The notes beneath the pieces were generated by a model. It ran no database searches, had not been told where the DNA came from, and saw only the letters and a program-made list of their open reading frames with translations. The position numbers and the translations under genes were made by a program. From NCBI GenBank assembly GCA_963777095.1, contig CAVZOY010000002.1, positions 186,001-250,000 of the forward strand: 64,000 nucleotides of DNA, read 5' to 3'. This document shows positions 33,498 through 43,719 of the stretch, piece by piece; position 1 is the first letter of the stretch; every line of letters starts with the position of its first letter. This DNA comes from CAVZOY01 sp963777095. GTDB taxonomy: Bacteria; Actinomycetota; Actinomycetes; Mycobacteriales; Geodermatophilaceae.

Positions 33498-34517
33498 GTG
33501 GTCACGGCAACTCTCACGGCTGTGGCCCGGCTCGCCGGCGTCTCCACGAGCACGGCCAGCAGGGCGCTCACCGGGCATCCCCGGGTGCTGCCGGAGACGC
33601 GGCAACGCGTTCTCGCTGCGGCGGCGAGCCTGCGCTACCAGCCCAACCGGATGGCGATGGCGCTGCGGACGCGGCGCACCGGGCTGATCGGGCTCGTGGT
33701 CAACAACCTCTGGAACGGCACCTTCTCCACGATCGCCGAGACGTTGCAGCGCTGGGGGGCCACCGAGGGGTACCAGGTGCTGGTCTGCAGCACCGGTGGC
33801 GACGCGGGGCGCGAGGCGGCGTTCCTCGACACCGTGGCCGAGCACCGCTTCGACGGCGTCGTCGTGGCCGGCTCCGGCCAGAACGTCGAGCGGCTGAACC
33901 GGCTGCTCGAGACGGGCACCGGCGTGGTCACCATGAACCGCGAGGTGCCCGGTGCGCACGCTCCCTCGGTGCTGCCCGACTACGGCGCCGCCGCCCGGAT
34001 GGCATCCGAGCACCTGCTCGATCTGGGGCACCGGCGTATCGCCGCTGTAGCAGGTCTCGACCGGTTCACCTCGGGCCGGCTCTCGCACACCGGGTACCTC
34101 GAGGCGCTCGGGGCGGCCGGCCTCCCGGTCGACCCCTCCCTGGTCTGTCGCGGGCCGTTCACGCCGGAGTTCGGCCGGGCGGCGGCCGTCGAGCTGCTGT
34201 CGCTGTCCCGCCCGCCGACCGCGCTGCTCGTGACCAACCACGAGGCGTCCTTCGGCGTCCTCCCGGTGCTCAGCGAGCGCGGCCTCCGCATCCCCGCCCA
34301 GCTGTCGGTGGTGCTGACCGAGGACGAGCCGTTCTTCGGCTGGTGGCACCCAGCACTCAGCGTGGTAGACAACCGAGCCGAGTTCATGGCGCGGACCGCG
34401 ATCGACCTGCTGCTTCCTCAGCTGCCCGAGTCGGATGCAGCCGAGATTCCCCGCGACGTCGCCCAGCGCGTGGCGCCCGTCCTGATTCACCGTGCCTCCA
34501 CGGCTGCGCCCGCCTGA
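33498..34517 (+). CDS. LacI family transcriptional regulator
   Basis: 339 residues from a GTG. The N-terminal helix-turn-helix is LTAVARLAGVSTSTASRALTGHPRVLPETRQRVLAAA, with the hinge LRYQPNRMAMALRTRRTGLIGLVV. The periplasmic-binding-like domain contains VAGSGQNVE, HLLDLGHRRIAAVAG and PPTALLVTN. It most likely senses a pathway intermediate and controls the catabolic genes on both sides through the TGGGAACG sites. Its last 31 bases overlap the opposing ATPase gene. Confidence 0.95.
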   Translation: MVTATLTAVARLAGVSTSTASRALTGHPRVLPETRQRVLAAAASLRYQPNRMAMALRTRRTGLIGLVVNNLWNGTFSTIAETLQRWGATEGYQVLVCSTGGDAGREAAFLDTVAEHRFDGVVVAGSGQNVERLNRLLETGTGVVTMNREVPGAHAPSVLPDYGAAARMASEHLLDLGHRRIAAVAGLDRFTSGRLSHTGYLEALGAAGLPVDPSLVCRGPFTPEFGRAAAVELLSLSRPPTALLVTNHEASFGVLPVLSERGLRIPAQLSVVLTEDEPFFGWWHPALSVVDNRAEFMARTAIDLLLPQLPESDAAEIPRDVAQRVAPVLIHRASTAAPA

Positions 34518-35371
34518 CTGCGCACGGCCTCCCGGGCTGCCGCCCGTCGGGCGCGTTCCCGCGGAGGGTCGGGGATCGGGACGGCGGCCAGCAGAGACCT
34601 CGTGTACGGGTCCTTCGGGTCGCCGTAGACCTCGTCGCGCGAGCCGCTCTCGACCACGCGCCCCTGGTGCATGACGGCGATCCGCTGGCACAGGGACCGC
34701 ACCACGGCGAGGTCGTGCGCGATGAACAGGATCGCCAGGTCGTGCCGGCGCTGCGTCTCCCGCAGCAGCTCGATGACCTGCGCCTGCACCGACACGTCGA
34801 GCGCCGACACCGGCTCGTCGCAGATCAGGGCTGCCGGCCGGAGCACGAGAGCGCGCGCGATCGCGATGCGCTGCCGCTGGCCGCCCGAGAACGCGCGCGG
34901 ATAGCGGCGCAGCGCATCGGCGGGCAGGCCGACCTCGGCGAGTGCCGCGGCCGCGCGCTCCCGCCGCCCGCCCCCGTCCAGCGACGGCTCGTGCACAGCC
35001 AGCCCCTCGCCCACGATCTCCTCGACGGTCATTCGAGGGTTCAGGCTGGAGTACGGATCCTGGAAGACCATCTGGACGCCGCGCCGGTACTGCCGGAGGC
35101 TGCCCGCGCTCAACGAGGCGATGTCCGTGCCCCGGAAGGTGACCCGGCCGCCGGCGGGCCGGTTGAGCCGCACGAGCAGCCGCGCGAGCGTCGACTTGCC
35201 CGAGCCGGACTCGCCGACGACGCCGAGCACCTCGCCGGGATACAGCTCGAACGACACCGAATCGACGGCACGGACGGCCGGGGCCCCTCGTGCGGCAGGG
35301 TGCGAGAAGCTCACGTCCTCGGCGGCGAGCAACGGCCGGGGCGCAACCTCATCAGGCCCGGGTGTGGTCAC
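34487..35371 (-). CDS. Oligo/dipeptide-type ABC transporter ATP-binding protein (OppF/DppF)
   Basis: 294 residues from the GTG at 35371, overlapping the previous stop. Walker A is GESGSGKST, the Q-loop VFQDPYSSLNPRMTVEE, the signature FSGGQRQRIAIARALVLRP, Walker B LICDEPVSALDVSVQAQVI, and the H-loop FIAHDLAVV. The C-terminal YTRSLLAAVP is the OppD/F-specific motif. It pairs with the next ATPase to power the importer. Confidence 0.95.
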   Translation of the reverse strand: MTTPGPDEVAPRPLLAAEDVSFSHPAARGAPAVRAVDSVSFELYPGEVLGVVGESGSGKSTLARLLVRLNRPAGGRVTFRGTDIASLSAGSLRQYRRGVQMVFQDPYSSLNPRMTVEEIVGEGLAVHEPSLDGGGRRERAAAALAEVGLPADALRRYPRAFSGGQRQRIAIARALVLRPAALICDEPVSALDVSVQAQVIELLRETQRRHDLAILFIAHDLAVVRSLCQRIAVMHQGRVVESGSRDEVYGDPKDPYTRSLLAAVPIPDPPRERARRAAAREAVRSQAGAAVEAR

Positions 35372-36234
35372 GCGCGTCCTCCCGATCCATCGGGCAGCAC
35401 CCCGTCAATCCGCGGCACTGCCGCGAGCAGGTGTGCGGTGTAGTCGCTGGACGGCTTGGTGAACAGCGTGTCGACGTCCGCCGTCTCGACGAGCACGCCG
35501 TTGCGCATGACCGCCACCCGATCGGCGAAGCCGGCCACGATGCCGAGGTCGTGCGTGATCAGCAGGACCGCGGTGCCGCGTTCACGGGTGAGGTCGTCGA
35601 GCAGGGCCAGCACCTGGGCCTGCACCCGGACGTCGAGCGCCGTCGTCGGCTCGTCGGCCAGCAGGAGCCGCGGACGCGCGACCACCGCCATCGCGATGCC
35701 GACGCGCTGGCGCATGCCTCCCGAGAGCTGGTGCGGATAGCCGTCGCCGCCGGGGAGCCGCGCGAGTACGCCGAGGCGATCCAGGACCGCGCGGGCCTGG
35801 TCGCGGGCCTCCCGGCGACCAGCACCGTGCACGACCAGCACCTCGGCGACCTGGTCGACCACCCGGATGACGGGGTCCAGCGAGGTCAGCGGATCCTGGA
35901 AGACCATGCCCACCTCGGCGCCGCGGATCCTGCGCAACCGTTTGGGCGAGGCGCCGAGCAGCTCCTGGCCGGCCAGCCGGACGGAGCCGCCGAGCCGAGC
36001 CTCCGGCATCAGCTGCAGGACGGCGGCCGCACTGACGGACTTCCCAGACCCGGACTCCCCCACCAATGCCACCCGCTCACCGGGCGCCACCGTGAGGTCC
36101 AGGCCGTCGACGACTCGGCGCAGGTCGCCGTCCGGCCCCGGAAGATCGACGGTCAGCCCGTGCACGTCCAGGAGCGGCTCGGCCACGGGCTGCTCCGCGC
36201 TCAGGGCCGTGACCGAGGCGGTCGCCCCGGTCAC
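35368..36234 (-). CDS. Oligo/dipeptide-type ABC transporter ATP-binding protein (OppD/DppD)
   Basis: 288 residues from the GTG at 36234 (GTGA overlap). Walker A is GESGSGKSV, the Q-loop VFQDPLTSLDPVIRV, the signature LSGGMRQRVGIAMAVVARP, Walker B LLADEPTTALDVRVQAQVL, and the H-loop ITHDLGIVAGFADRV. YTAHLLAAVPRID is the OppD/F-type C-terminal motif; the Cys cluster some OppD proteins carry is absent. Confidence 0.95.
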   Translation of the reverse strand: MTGATASVTALSAEQPVAEPLLDVHGLTVDLPGPDGDLRRVVDGLDLTVAPGERVALVGESGSGKSVSAAAVLQLMPEARLGGSVRLAGQELLGASPKRLRRIRGAEVGMVFQDPLTSLDPVIRVVDQVAEVLVVHGAGRREARDQARAVLDRLGVLARLPGGDGYPHQLSGGMRQRVGIAMAVVARPRLLLADEPTTALDVRVQAQVLALLDDLTRERGTAVLLITHDLGIVAGFADRVAVMRNGVLVETADVDTLFTKPSSDYTAHLLAAVPRIDGVLPDGSGGRA

Positions 36235-37157
36235 CGTCGGCTCCGCAGCGTCGGGTCGAGGCGCACGCGCAAGGCATCACCGAGCAGCTGCGCCGCGATG
36301 GCGGTCAGGGCGATGGCCAGGCCCGGCACCACGACGATCCACCAGGCCGTGACGACGTAGGAGCGGCCGTCGGCGACCATCGCGCCCCACTCGGCCGAGG
36401 GCACCTGCGCACCGACGCCGATGAACGACAGGCCGGAGATCACCAGGATGATCGCCGCGACGTCGACGGTGGTCTGCACGAGGAGGGTGTCACCGATGCT
36501 GGGCAACAGATGCCGCCGCACCAGCCGTGCCCGTGAGACGCCGAGCACCCGTGCGGCAGCCACGTACTCGAACTGGAGGGTGTCGCGCACGACGGAACGG
36601 ACCAGGCGCGCGTAGCCCGGCCACCACGTGACGGCCAGCGCGATGACGGCCGAGGACAGGGAGGGACCGAGCACCGCCGCGACGCCGAGAGCCAGCACCA
36701 GCGACGGCACCGAGAGGAAGACGTCGCAGATCCGCATGAGGATCTCGTCCAGCCAGCGCGGGCCGGCCGCGGAGGCGATGCCGACCGCGGTGCCGACGAG
36801 CGCCGCCACGGCGATGACCAGCAGCGTGGACAGCACGGTCTCGCGGCCCCCGGTGAGCACCCGCGACAACACGTCGCGCCCCTCCGCGTCCGTACCGAGC
36901 AGGTGGCCGGCGGTGCCGGGCTCGACGAAGGCGTTGGCCACGTCGACGTGATAGGGATCAGCGGGCGCGAGCCACGGACCGAACAGGGTGACGACCACGA
37001 CGCCGAGGATCACCAGTCCTGCCCAGACCTCCACCGCCCTCGCCGCTATCCGCTTGCCGCGGCTGGTACGTGTGCCGGAGGTCTCCGTCTCCGCGGGTAC
37101 GGCCGGGGGAAGGGCGACGCTGATCGACGTCGAGGCCTCCTCCGATGCGCCGATCAT
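36231..37157 (-). CDS. Oligo/dipeptide-type ABC transporter permease (DppC-like)
   Basis: 308 residues from the ATG at 37157, which overlaps the DppB stop (ATGA). A cytoplasmic N-terminus of about 45 residues precedes the first membrane segment; GTDAEGRDVLSRVLTGGRETVL is the DppC/OppC signature loop, and EYVAAARVLGVSRARLVRRHLLP is the EAA motif that contacts the ATPases. Six membrane segments are visible. The open frame extends upstream to 37190, but only the 37157 start fits the overlap pattern. Confidence 0.95.
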   Translation of the reverse strand: MIGASEEASTSISVALPPAVPAETETSGTRTSRGKRIAARAVEVWAGLVILGVVVVTLFGPWLAPADPYHVDVANAFVEPGTAGHLLGTDAEGRDVLSRVLTGGRETVLSTLLVIAVAALVGTAVGIASAAGPRWLDEILMRICDVFLSVPSLVLALGVAAVLGPSLSSAVIALAVTWWPGYARLVRSVVRDTLQFEYVAAARVLGVSRARLVRRHLLPSIGDTLLVQTTVDVAAIILVISGLSFIGVGAQVPSAEWGAMVADGRSYVVTAWWIVVVPGLAIALTAIAAQLLGDALRVRLDPTLRSRR

Positions 37158-38164
37158 GCCGTCACCGTCCGGAGACGAGGGTTCAGCCACAGCTGGAGCA
37201 GATCGACCGCCAGGCTGGCCAGGCAGAACACGGCGCCGACCACGAGCACCACCCCGATCACGGCGAACGTGTCGGTCTGGATGACGGCGGTGGTCGCGTA
37301 GGACCCGATGCCCTGCCGGCCGAAGATGGACTCGATCAGGACCGTGGACCCCAGCATCCAGCCGAGCTGGAGACCGACGATCGTGCTCGTGGGGATGAGG
37401 GCGTTGCGCAGTCCGTGCCGAACGACCACCCGGAACGGCGAGGCGCCCTTGGCGCGGACGACGGCGATCGCCTCGGTCTCGAGGACGCCGATCATCGTCG
37501 ACCTCAGCGTCCGGGTGATCACCGCGATGAAGGGCGCGGCGAGCACGACGGCGGGCAGCACGAGGTGCTCGACCGCGTTGCCGAAGGCCGCCAGATCACC
37601 GGCGATCAGCGCGTCCACCGTGCGGGCACCGGTTACGGTGGGCACCCGGTACTCGCGGTCGAGCTGACCGGAGATCGGCAGGAGCCCCCACTTCGCGCCG
37701 ATGAGGTACTGCAGGACCAGCGCCAGCCAGAACACCGGCACCGCGTTGCCCAGGATGGCCACCATCCGAGCGACCAGGTCGCCGAGCCGGCCCCGGTGCA
37801 CGGCCGCGAGAACGCCCAGCGGCACGGCGACCACCAGGTTGACGAACATGGCCGCGCCCACGAGTTCGAGCGACGACGGCGCCACGTCGGCGAGGTCGCT
37901 GCGGATCGGCTGCGCGGTGAACACCGAGGTGCCGAGATCGCCGCGCACGAGTCGGCCCAGGTAGAGGAGGTACTGCACGCCGAGCGGCTCGTCGAGCCCC
38001 AGCCGATCGCGAACCAGGGCCACCTGCTCGACGGACGCGTTGCGGCCGGCGGCGGTCCGCGCCGCGTCACCCGGCAGCAGTTGGATGAGCAGGAAGACCA
38101 GCGTCGCCAGTCCCCACAGCACGACCAGGGTCAGTCCGGTCCGGCGGACGACGAAGCGGAGCAC
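37154..38164 (-). CDS. Oligo/dipeptide-type ABC transporter permease (DppB-like)
   Basis: 336 residues from the GTG at 38164, with AGGAGG seven bases upstream. The start LRFVVRRTGLTLVVLWGLATLVFLLIQLLPGD and DRLGLDEPLGVQYLLYLGRLVRGDLGTS are DppB signatures. The EAA loop is VVRAKGASPFRVVVRHGLRNALIP. It forms the channel with DppC. Confidence 0.95.
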   Translation of the reverse strand: MLRFVVRRTGLTLVVLWGLATLVFLLIQLLPGDAARTAAGRNASVEQVALVRDRLGLDEPLGVQYLLYLGRLVRGDLGTSVFTAQPIRSDLADVAPSSLELVGAAMFVNLVVAVPLGVLAAVHRGRLGDLVARMVAILGNAVPVFWLALVLQYLIGAKWGLLPISGQLDREYRVPTVTGARTVDALIAGDLAAFGNAVEHLVLPAVVLAAPFIAVITRTLRSTMIGVLETEAIAVVRAKGASPFRVVVRHGLRNALIPTSTIVGLQLGWMLGSTVLIESIFGRQGIGSYATTAVIQTDTFAVIGVVLVVGAVFCLASLAVDLLQLWLNPRLRTVTA

Positions 38165-38260
38165 CGCAGCACCTCCTCGGGATGTCGGGTCGCGGGTGGA
38201 GGGAGCCCCGCCGTCCGGGGCCGCCCACGACAGGGGCGCCCCGGACGGCGGAACCGGTGA

Positions 38261-39831
38261 TCAGCCGACCTTGATCGAGTACACGTCCACGGTGCTGGTG
38301 TGCGCCGGCCGGTAGCCGAATCCCTCGAGGCCCGCGCGCATCACCGCGACCGCCTTCGGGTTGGCGACGTTGATCGCCACCATGTCCTCCTCGATCTGCT
38401 CCTGGATCTGGCCGTAGATCTCGCAGCGCTCGGCCTCGTCGGTGCTGCCTCCGGCCTGCGCGAGCAGCTCGTCGACCTCGGGGTTCGAGTAACCGGCGAA
38501 GTTCTGGCCGCCGATGCTCTCGGTCGCGTAGCCGGTGTAGAGGACCGCGGCCGGGTCCGGATAGGCCGGGAAGGCGTAGATCACGCCAATGTCGGGACGG
38601 GTCTCCGCCGCAGCCGCCTGCTCCGCGTAATCGGGGTACGTGACGCTCGTGAGCTCGAGGTCCACGCCGATGTCGCGCAGTGACGACTGCAGCGAGGCCG
38701 CCGCGCGGTCCATCTCCTCGATGGCCGACAGGTAGGTGAGCCCCAGCTTGTCGACGCCCGCCTCCTCGAACAGCTGCTGAGCCCGGTCGAGGTCCTGCTC
38801 ACCTGCGGGGATGTCGGCGTGGCAGTTCATCGCGGTGGGCAGCGGACCCTGCGCGACCTCGCCGTTGCCGGCCAGGATCGACTCGACGTGCGCCGGGTAG
38901 TCGTAGGCGAGGCGCAGCGCCTCACGCACCTTCGGGTCCTCGGTCGGCCCGCCCTCCATGTCGAAGTACATGTAGAGCTGGACGAGGGTGTCGGCCTTGT
39001 CGACCACGTACTCGCCGTTGGACTCGAAGGCGGCGAGGTCGGCGGTGGCGATGTCCATCGCGATGTCGATCTGGCCGGCGTTGAGCTCGTCGCGCTGGGT
39101 GCCCGATTCCGGCAGGTAGGTGAAGACGACCTCCTCCGCCTGTCCGTCGAACCCGTTCCAGTAGTCGGCGTACTGCGCGAACACCGCCTCCTGGTTGGAG
39201 GTGTAGCTCTCGAGCGTGTACGGGCCGCTGCCGGCGTCATTGGTGGCCAGCCAGCCCTGTCCGTCGTCGCTGCCCGCGTTCTCCTCCAGAGGGCGGAGTT
39301 GAGGATGTAGACCCGGGAGAGCGCCGAGAGGAACGAGGCGTCGGCCGCGGCCAGGTTGATGGTCAGCTCGGTCTCGCTGGTGACATCCGTGGAGTCGTAG
39401 GCCGCGAGGTAGCTGTTGACACCGATGCCCAGTCGCTTGGTGCGGTCGAGCGTGTAGGCCACGTCGTCCGCGGTGAGCTGCGCCCCGTCGTGGAAGGTGA
39501 CGTCGTCGCGGAGCGTCACGTCGATGGACATGCCGTCCTCGGCCACCGTGTAGTCGCTGGCCAGCTCGTTGTAGAGCTCGTTGTTGGCGTCGTAGTCGAC
39601 CAGCGTGTCGTACATGGGGGTGACGACCTCGTCGACGGTGGAGTTGTCCGCCTGCACGGGATCGAACGTCGCGGGCGGCTCGTTCTCTGCGATGACCAGC
39701 GAACCGGAGCCGGAGGACGACGAACCCTCCTCGCCCGAGTCCTCGTCGCTGTCGCCGCACGCGGCGGTGAGCAGCAGTACGGCCATGGTGAGCGCCACGG
39801 CGCCGCGGCGCCGGGTTCGGGTGAACGTCAC
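38261..39831 (-). pseudogene. Peptide-type ABC transporter substrate-binding lipoprotein, SBP_bac_5 (interrupted by one frameshift)
   Basis: 523 residues after repair, from the GTG at 39831 with AAGGAG upstream. The lipobox is LTAAC with Cys25, followed by an acidic Ser/Gly linker. FDPVQADNSTVDEVVTPMYDTLV and VTLRDDVTFHDGAQLTADDVAYTLDRT are family signatures. One base appears to be missing near 39290, the reverse of the usual change in this window; repair gives LEENAGSDDGQGW and then GSGPYTLESYTSNQEAVF. It delivers the substrate to DppB/C. Ligand unknown; the gene set suggests a modified peptide or cyclic amide. Confidence 0.85.
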
Positions 39832-39886
39832 GGGAACTCCTTGCGGGGGACCACGGCCGAGCGGACGTGGAGGGGATGGGTGGAGG

Positions 39887-41655
39887 TCACTGCGCCTTTG
39901 CGGACCGTTGCGCCGGATCGGCAGCGGGCTGTGCAGGAGCGGCGACCCGCCGCTCGGTGAGCGCCCACGAGCCGTCGTCGGCGACGAGCACGCCGTAGAC
40001 GTCCCGGGCATGCTCGCGGCTGACGTAGCCGTCGAGCACGTCATCGACGACGGCCAGCGGGTCGCGGGCCAGGGGATCGCCCCACCCGCCTCCGCCTGCC
40101 GACCTGTTCACGAAGACCTGACCGGCGCGCATGCTGACACGCCGCATCCGCACGTCCCGCTCCTCGGGGGTGCCCGGGAAGACGGTCATCCGGTTCGTCT
40201 CCGGCTCGTGCCCGCCGGCCAGTGCCCACGGGCGGGTCTTGGTCTTCTTCTTCACCGACAGGAACTCGCCGTCCTCGGTGAACCGGACCCGGCGCTCCAG
40301 ACCGACTCCGCCGCGGAACGTCCCGCGCCGGCGGAGTCGGGGAGGATCTCGAGGCGCTCGGAAGAGCATGGCCTTGAGCTCCAGCACCTCGATCGGCGTG
40401 TTGCGGACGACGGACTGCGATGGGTTCATCTGCGCGTTCGACCGTCGCGGGTGCGCCCGCCACCCCAGCCGACGCCCTCGTTGTTGCTGATGGCGAAGAA
40501 CGCGCCGGTGTCGGCTGTCGGAGCCGACGCATCATGAACCCCGGCACGTCGCCGCCGAGGACGCCGGCAGGTCCGGCGCCGCCTGCGAGCGCCTTGTAGA
40601 TCAGCTCGAGGGCGACGTGCCGGTCCACAGCGTGAACGTCGGCGCCGGGTAGACCGCGTGGAACAGCGTCCCCGGGTCCGCCACGCACGGTGAGGTGGCG
40701 TAGTGTGCCGGCGTTCGACGGCTCGTCGGCGAGGTCAGCGCCTTGAACACGACCTTGCACATGCGATCGTCGCGCCGAACGGCATGTTGACCGGGCCGAG
40801 CGCCTGCGGCGAGCGCCGTCGAAGTCGACGACGAACGCGCCGTCGTCGATCGTCACGGTGACCTCCATGCGCACCGGGTCCGTCGGTGATGCCGTCGTCG
40901 TCGAGCCAGTCCACCGCCGTCCACGACGCCGTGCGGCAGGGCCGCGACGGCGCGCCGGGCGGCCTGCTCGCCGTGGGCCAGATCACCCGCTCGACGGTGG
41001 CCTCGACGACATCGCGGCCGAAGCGCTCGCCAGACGGCGGTCAGCTCGCCGCTCGCCCACCCTGCAGCGCGGCGACTGGGCGTGCAAGTCGCCGATCACC
41101 AGTTCGGGCAGCCGGGAGTTGAAGCGGATCAGCTCGACGATCTCGTCGGTCGAGCACACCGCCCTCGACGAGCTCGTGCCGGGGAAGAGCAGGCCCTCCT
41201 GGTGCACGTCGGTCGAGTCGAGCACGTAGCCCGGGTCCTTGGCGCCGAGATCCATCCAGTGGGCCCGCACGCACACGTACGCGCTGGGCACCGTCCGGTC
41301 GGATCCGGGCGCGAACACCGGCAGCGAACAGCGTCGCGTCGTAGGCGTGGGCGGCGTTCCAGTACGGGTAGTTCAGCAGCACCACGTCACCGGGACTGCA
41401 GCGCTGCCGGCGCCGACGTACTCGACGCCCTTGGGAGCGAGTAGTCGTTGGCCCCGAGGAACTCGTCAGGCCCGGCGCCTCGGCGATCGAGCCGTCGCTC
41501 GGCGTCGTAGATCGAGATGCCGAAGTCGAGCACCTCGTAGATCACCGGGTTGAACGCCGTGCGATCAGGGTGCGCCCGCATCTCCTCGGCGGCGCGACCA
41601 GGTAGCTGCGGATCACCTCGACGGTGCCGCCGTCGAGCTCGGTGGGGAGGGTCAT
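39887..41655 (-). pseudogene. Hydantoinase B/oxoprolinase family protein, HyuB (many frameshifts)
   Basis: The ATG at 41655 begins TLPTELDGGTVEVIRSYLVA, and the last frame contains the HyuB hallmark SAGGGGWGDPLARDP near the C-terminus. Between them the coding frame changes many times. Recognisable pieces include FNPVIYEVLDFG and RVRFTEDGEFLSVKKK. HyuB is the roughly 580-residue catalytic partner of HyuA in ATP-dependent opening of hydantoins, 5-oxoproline or related lactams. ATGA overlap with hyuA supports a paired unit. Whether the real gene is intact cannot be told from this sequence. Confidence 0.75.
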
Positions 41656-43719
41656 CGGGCGCCTCCGGTGATGACGAGATGACCGTGGTCGTCGACGGCG
41701 AGCTGCTGGTCGGTGGACACGACGGTGGTGGACGTGCCCTCGTCGACGACGACCGGGCCGACGAGGCGCGTCGCCGGCACCGAGCGAGTCCCGGTCGTAG
41801 ACCGGCGAACTCCGCATGGTGTCGGTGGACAGGTCGTAGACCGGTCGGTGGCCGACGGGTTCGGGTACGCCCGCGGCGGCGGGCACCGTGGGCAGCGGGG
41901 GCCGGCCCAGCCGGCCGACGCCGCGCACCCGCACCGTGACGATCTGCGCGGCTCGTCAGCGTGGCCGTAGCGCGCGGCGTGCAGCTCCTCGAACCGCTCG
42001 GACAGCCTCGGCGTCGTCGCCGGGGCGGAGATCGACCGTCAGGGTGTGCTCCTGGCCGCGGTAGCGCAGCTCCAGACGGGCGCACGACCGCTGGTCGTCC
42101 TGCGGCACGCCCTGGTCGGCAGCACGTCGGCGACCTGTCCGGCCAGCTCGGCGAACACGGCGTCGAGGGTCGGGTCGGGCCGCGTCGTCGAGCAGTGCCA
42201 CACGGTGCGCCGCGGTGTCGTCCACGACGTCGGTCACCAGCATCCCCAGGGCCGAGAAGGCCGCCGGGTAGGCGGGACGATGACCTCGGCGATCCCCATC
42301 TCGCGCGCCACAGCCGGCGCGAGCAGCGGACCGGCGCCGCCGAAGGCGAGCAGCGAGAACGTGCGCGGGTCGTGGCCTCGCTCGACGGTGATCTCGCGCA
42401 CGGCGCCGACCGTCCGGGCGACGAGCACGTGGATGACCGCCGCGGCGGCCTGCGTCGCGTCCATGCCGAGCGGCCGCGCGATCCGTTCCGCGACCGCCTT
42501 CTCCGCGGCCCCGGCGTCGAGCTGCATCGCCCCGCCGAGGAAGGTAGCCGGCGTCGAGCATGCCGAGCACACGGCGGCGTCGGTGACCGTGGGGTCGCTC
42601 GCCGCCGGCGCCGTAGGCGACCGGGCCCGGCCGGCACCGGCGCTCTGCGGGCCGACCTGCAGGAGGCCCCGTCGAGCCAGGCGATCGACCCGCCGCCGGC
42701 ACCGATCGTGCGGATGTCGAAGATCGGGATCAGCATGGGCAGGCTCGAGCTCCGCCTCGAAGGCGTCGCTGCCCGCGCCGCCCTCGATGACGCAGGCGTC
42801 GAGCGACGTGCCGCCGATGTCGAAACTGATCACCCGGTCGCCACCCGAGCTCGCGCGCGAGGTGGCTGGCGCCGACGATCCCGCCGGCCGGGCCCGACAG
42901 CACCGTGATCATCGGCGCGTCGCGGCGCCAGCTCGGCGGTCATCGCACCCGCCGCCGGTGCGCATGATCAGGAACGCGCCGCCGAAGCCCGGCCGCCGGA
43001 AGGCCGCCTCCAGTCGGATGACGTAGCGTCGAAGATCGGCCGGATGTAAGGCGTCGAGCACGGTCGTGCTGGTGCGCTCGTACTCGCGGTACTCCCGGCC
43101 GATGTCGATCGACGTCGACACGGTGACGTGCGGGTGGCGCGCTCGGATGATCGCGGCGGCGCGCTGCTCGTGGTCCGGGTTGCGGTAGGAGTGCAGGAAG
43201 CACAGGGCGATCGAGCGTGAGCCCGGAGCTCGACCAGTCGTCGGCGGCTGCGGCGACCGCCGCCTCGTCGAGCGGCTCGACCTCGCACCCTGTGGTCGAG
43301 CCGGCCGGGGACGCCGATGCGGTGCCGCCGGCGGACGACAGCGGCGGCTGCGGCACGTAGCGTGAAGTCGTACATGTGGCTCGTCGGGAGTTGCCGCGAC
43401 CGATCACGAAGATGTCGCGCAACCCCTCGTTGGTGATGATGCCCGATGCGCGCGCCGCGGCGTTCGAGCACGGCGTTGAGGCCGAGCGTCGTGCCGTGGA
43501 TGAACAGTCTCGACCTCGGCGAGGTCGGTGCCGAAGGCCGTCGACGGCGTCGAGCACGCCCCGGCTGGGCTCGGCCGGCGTGGTCGACGCCTTGTGCAGC
43601 GCACCGTCGCGCGGTGCGCTGGTCGAAGCTCCATCGCGTCGACGAACGTGCCGCCGATGTCGACGGCGAGCCGGACGTTCGGTGCCGGAGCGGCCGGAGC
43701 GGCAGGAGACGCCGGTCAC
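41652..43719 (-). pseudogene. Hydantoinase A/oxoprolinase family protein, HyuA (many frameshifts)
   Basis: The GTG at 43719 overlaps the amidohydrolase stop. Pieces in shifting frames give the HyuA family: LAVDIGGTFVDAM (first phosphate loop), DGALHKASTTPAEPSRGVLDAV, GIITNEGLRDIFVIGRGN, MISFDIGGTSLDACVIEGG (second loop) and LLAFGGAGPLLAPAVAREMG. In the first 300 bases at least six one-base excesses occur. HyuA binds ATP in an actin-like fold and works with HyuB. The interruption density far exceeds neighbouring genes, so the order of domains rather than the exact protein is reported. Confidence 0.75.

Noticed and set aside
39832..39886. A fourth LacI operator before the importer genes
   Set aside because: The 55-bp gap holds no TGGGAACG half-site; the importer is more likely co-transcribed with amidohydrolase-hyuAB.
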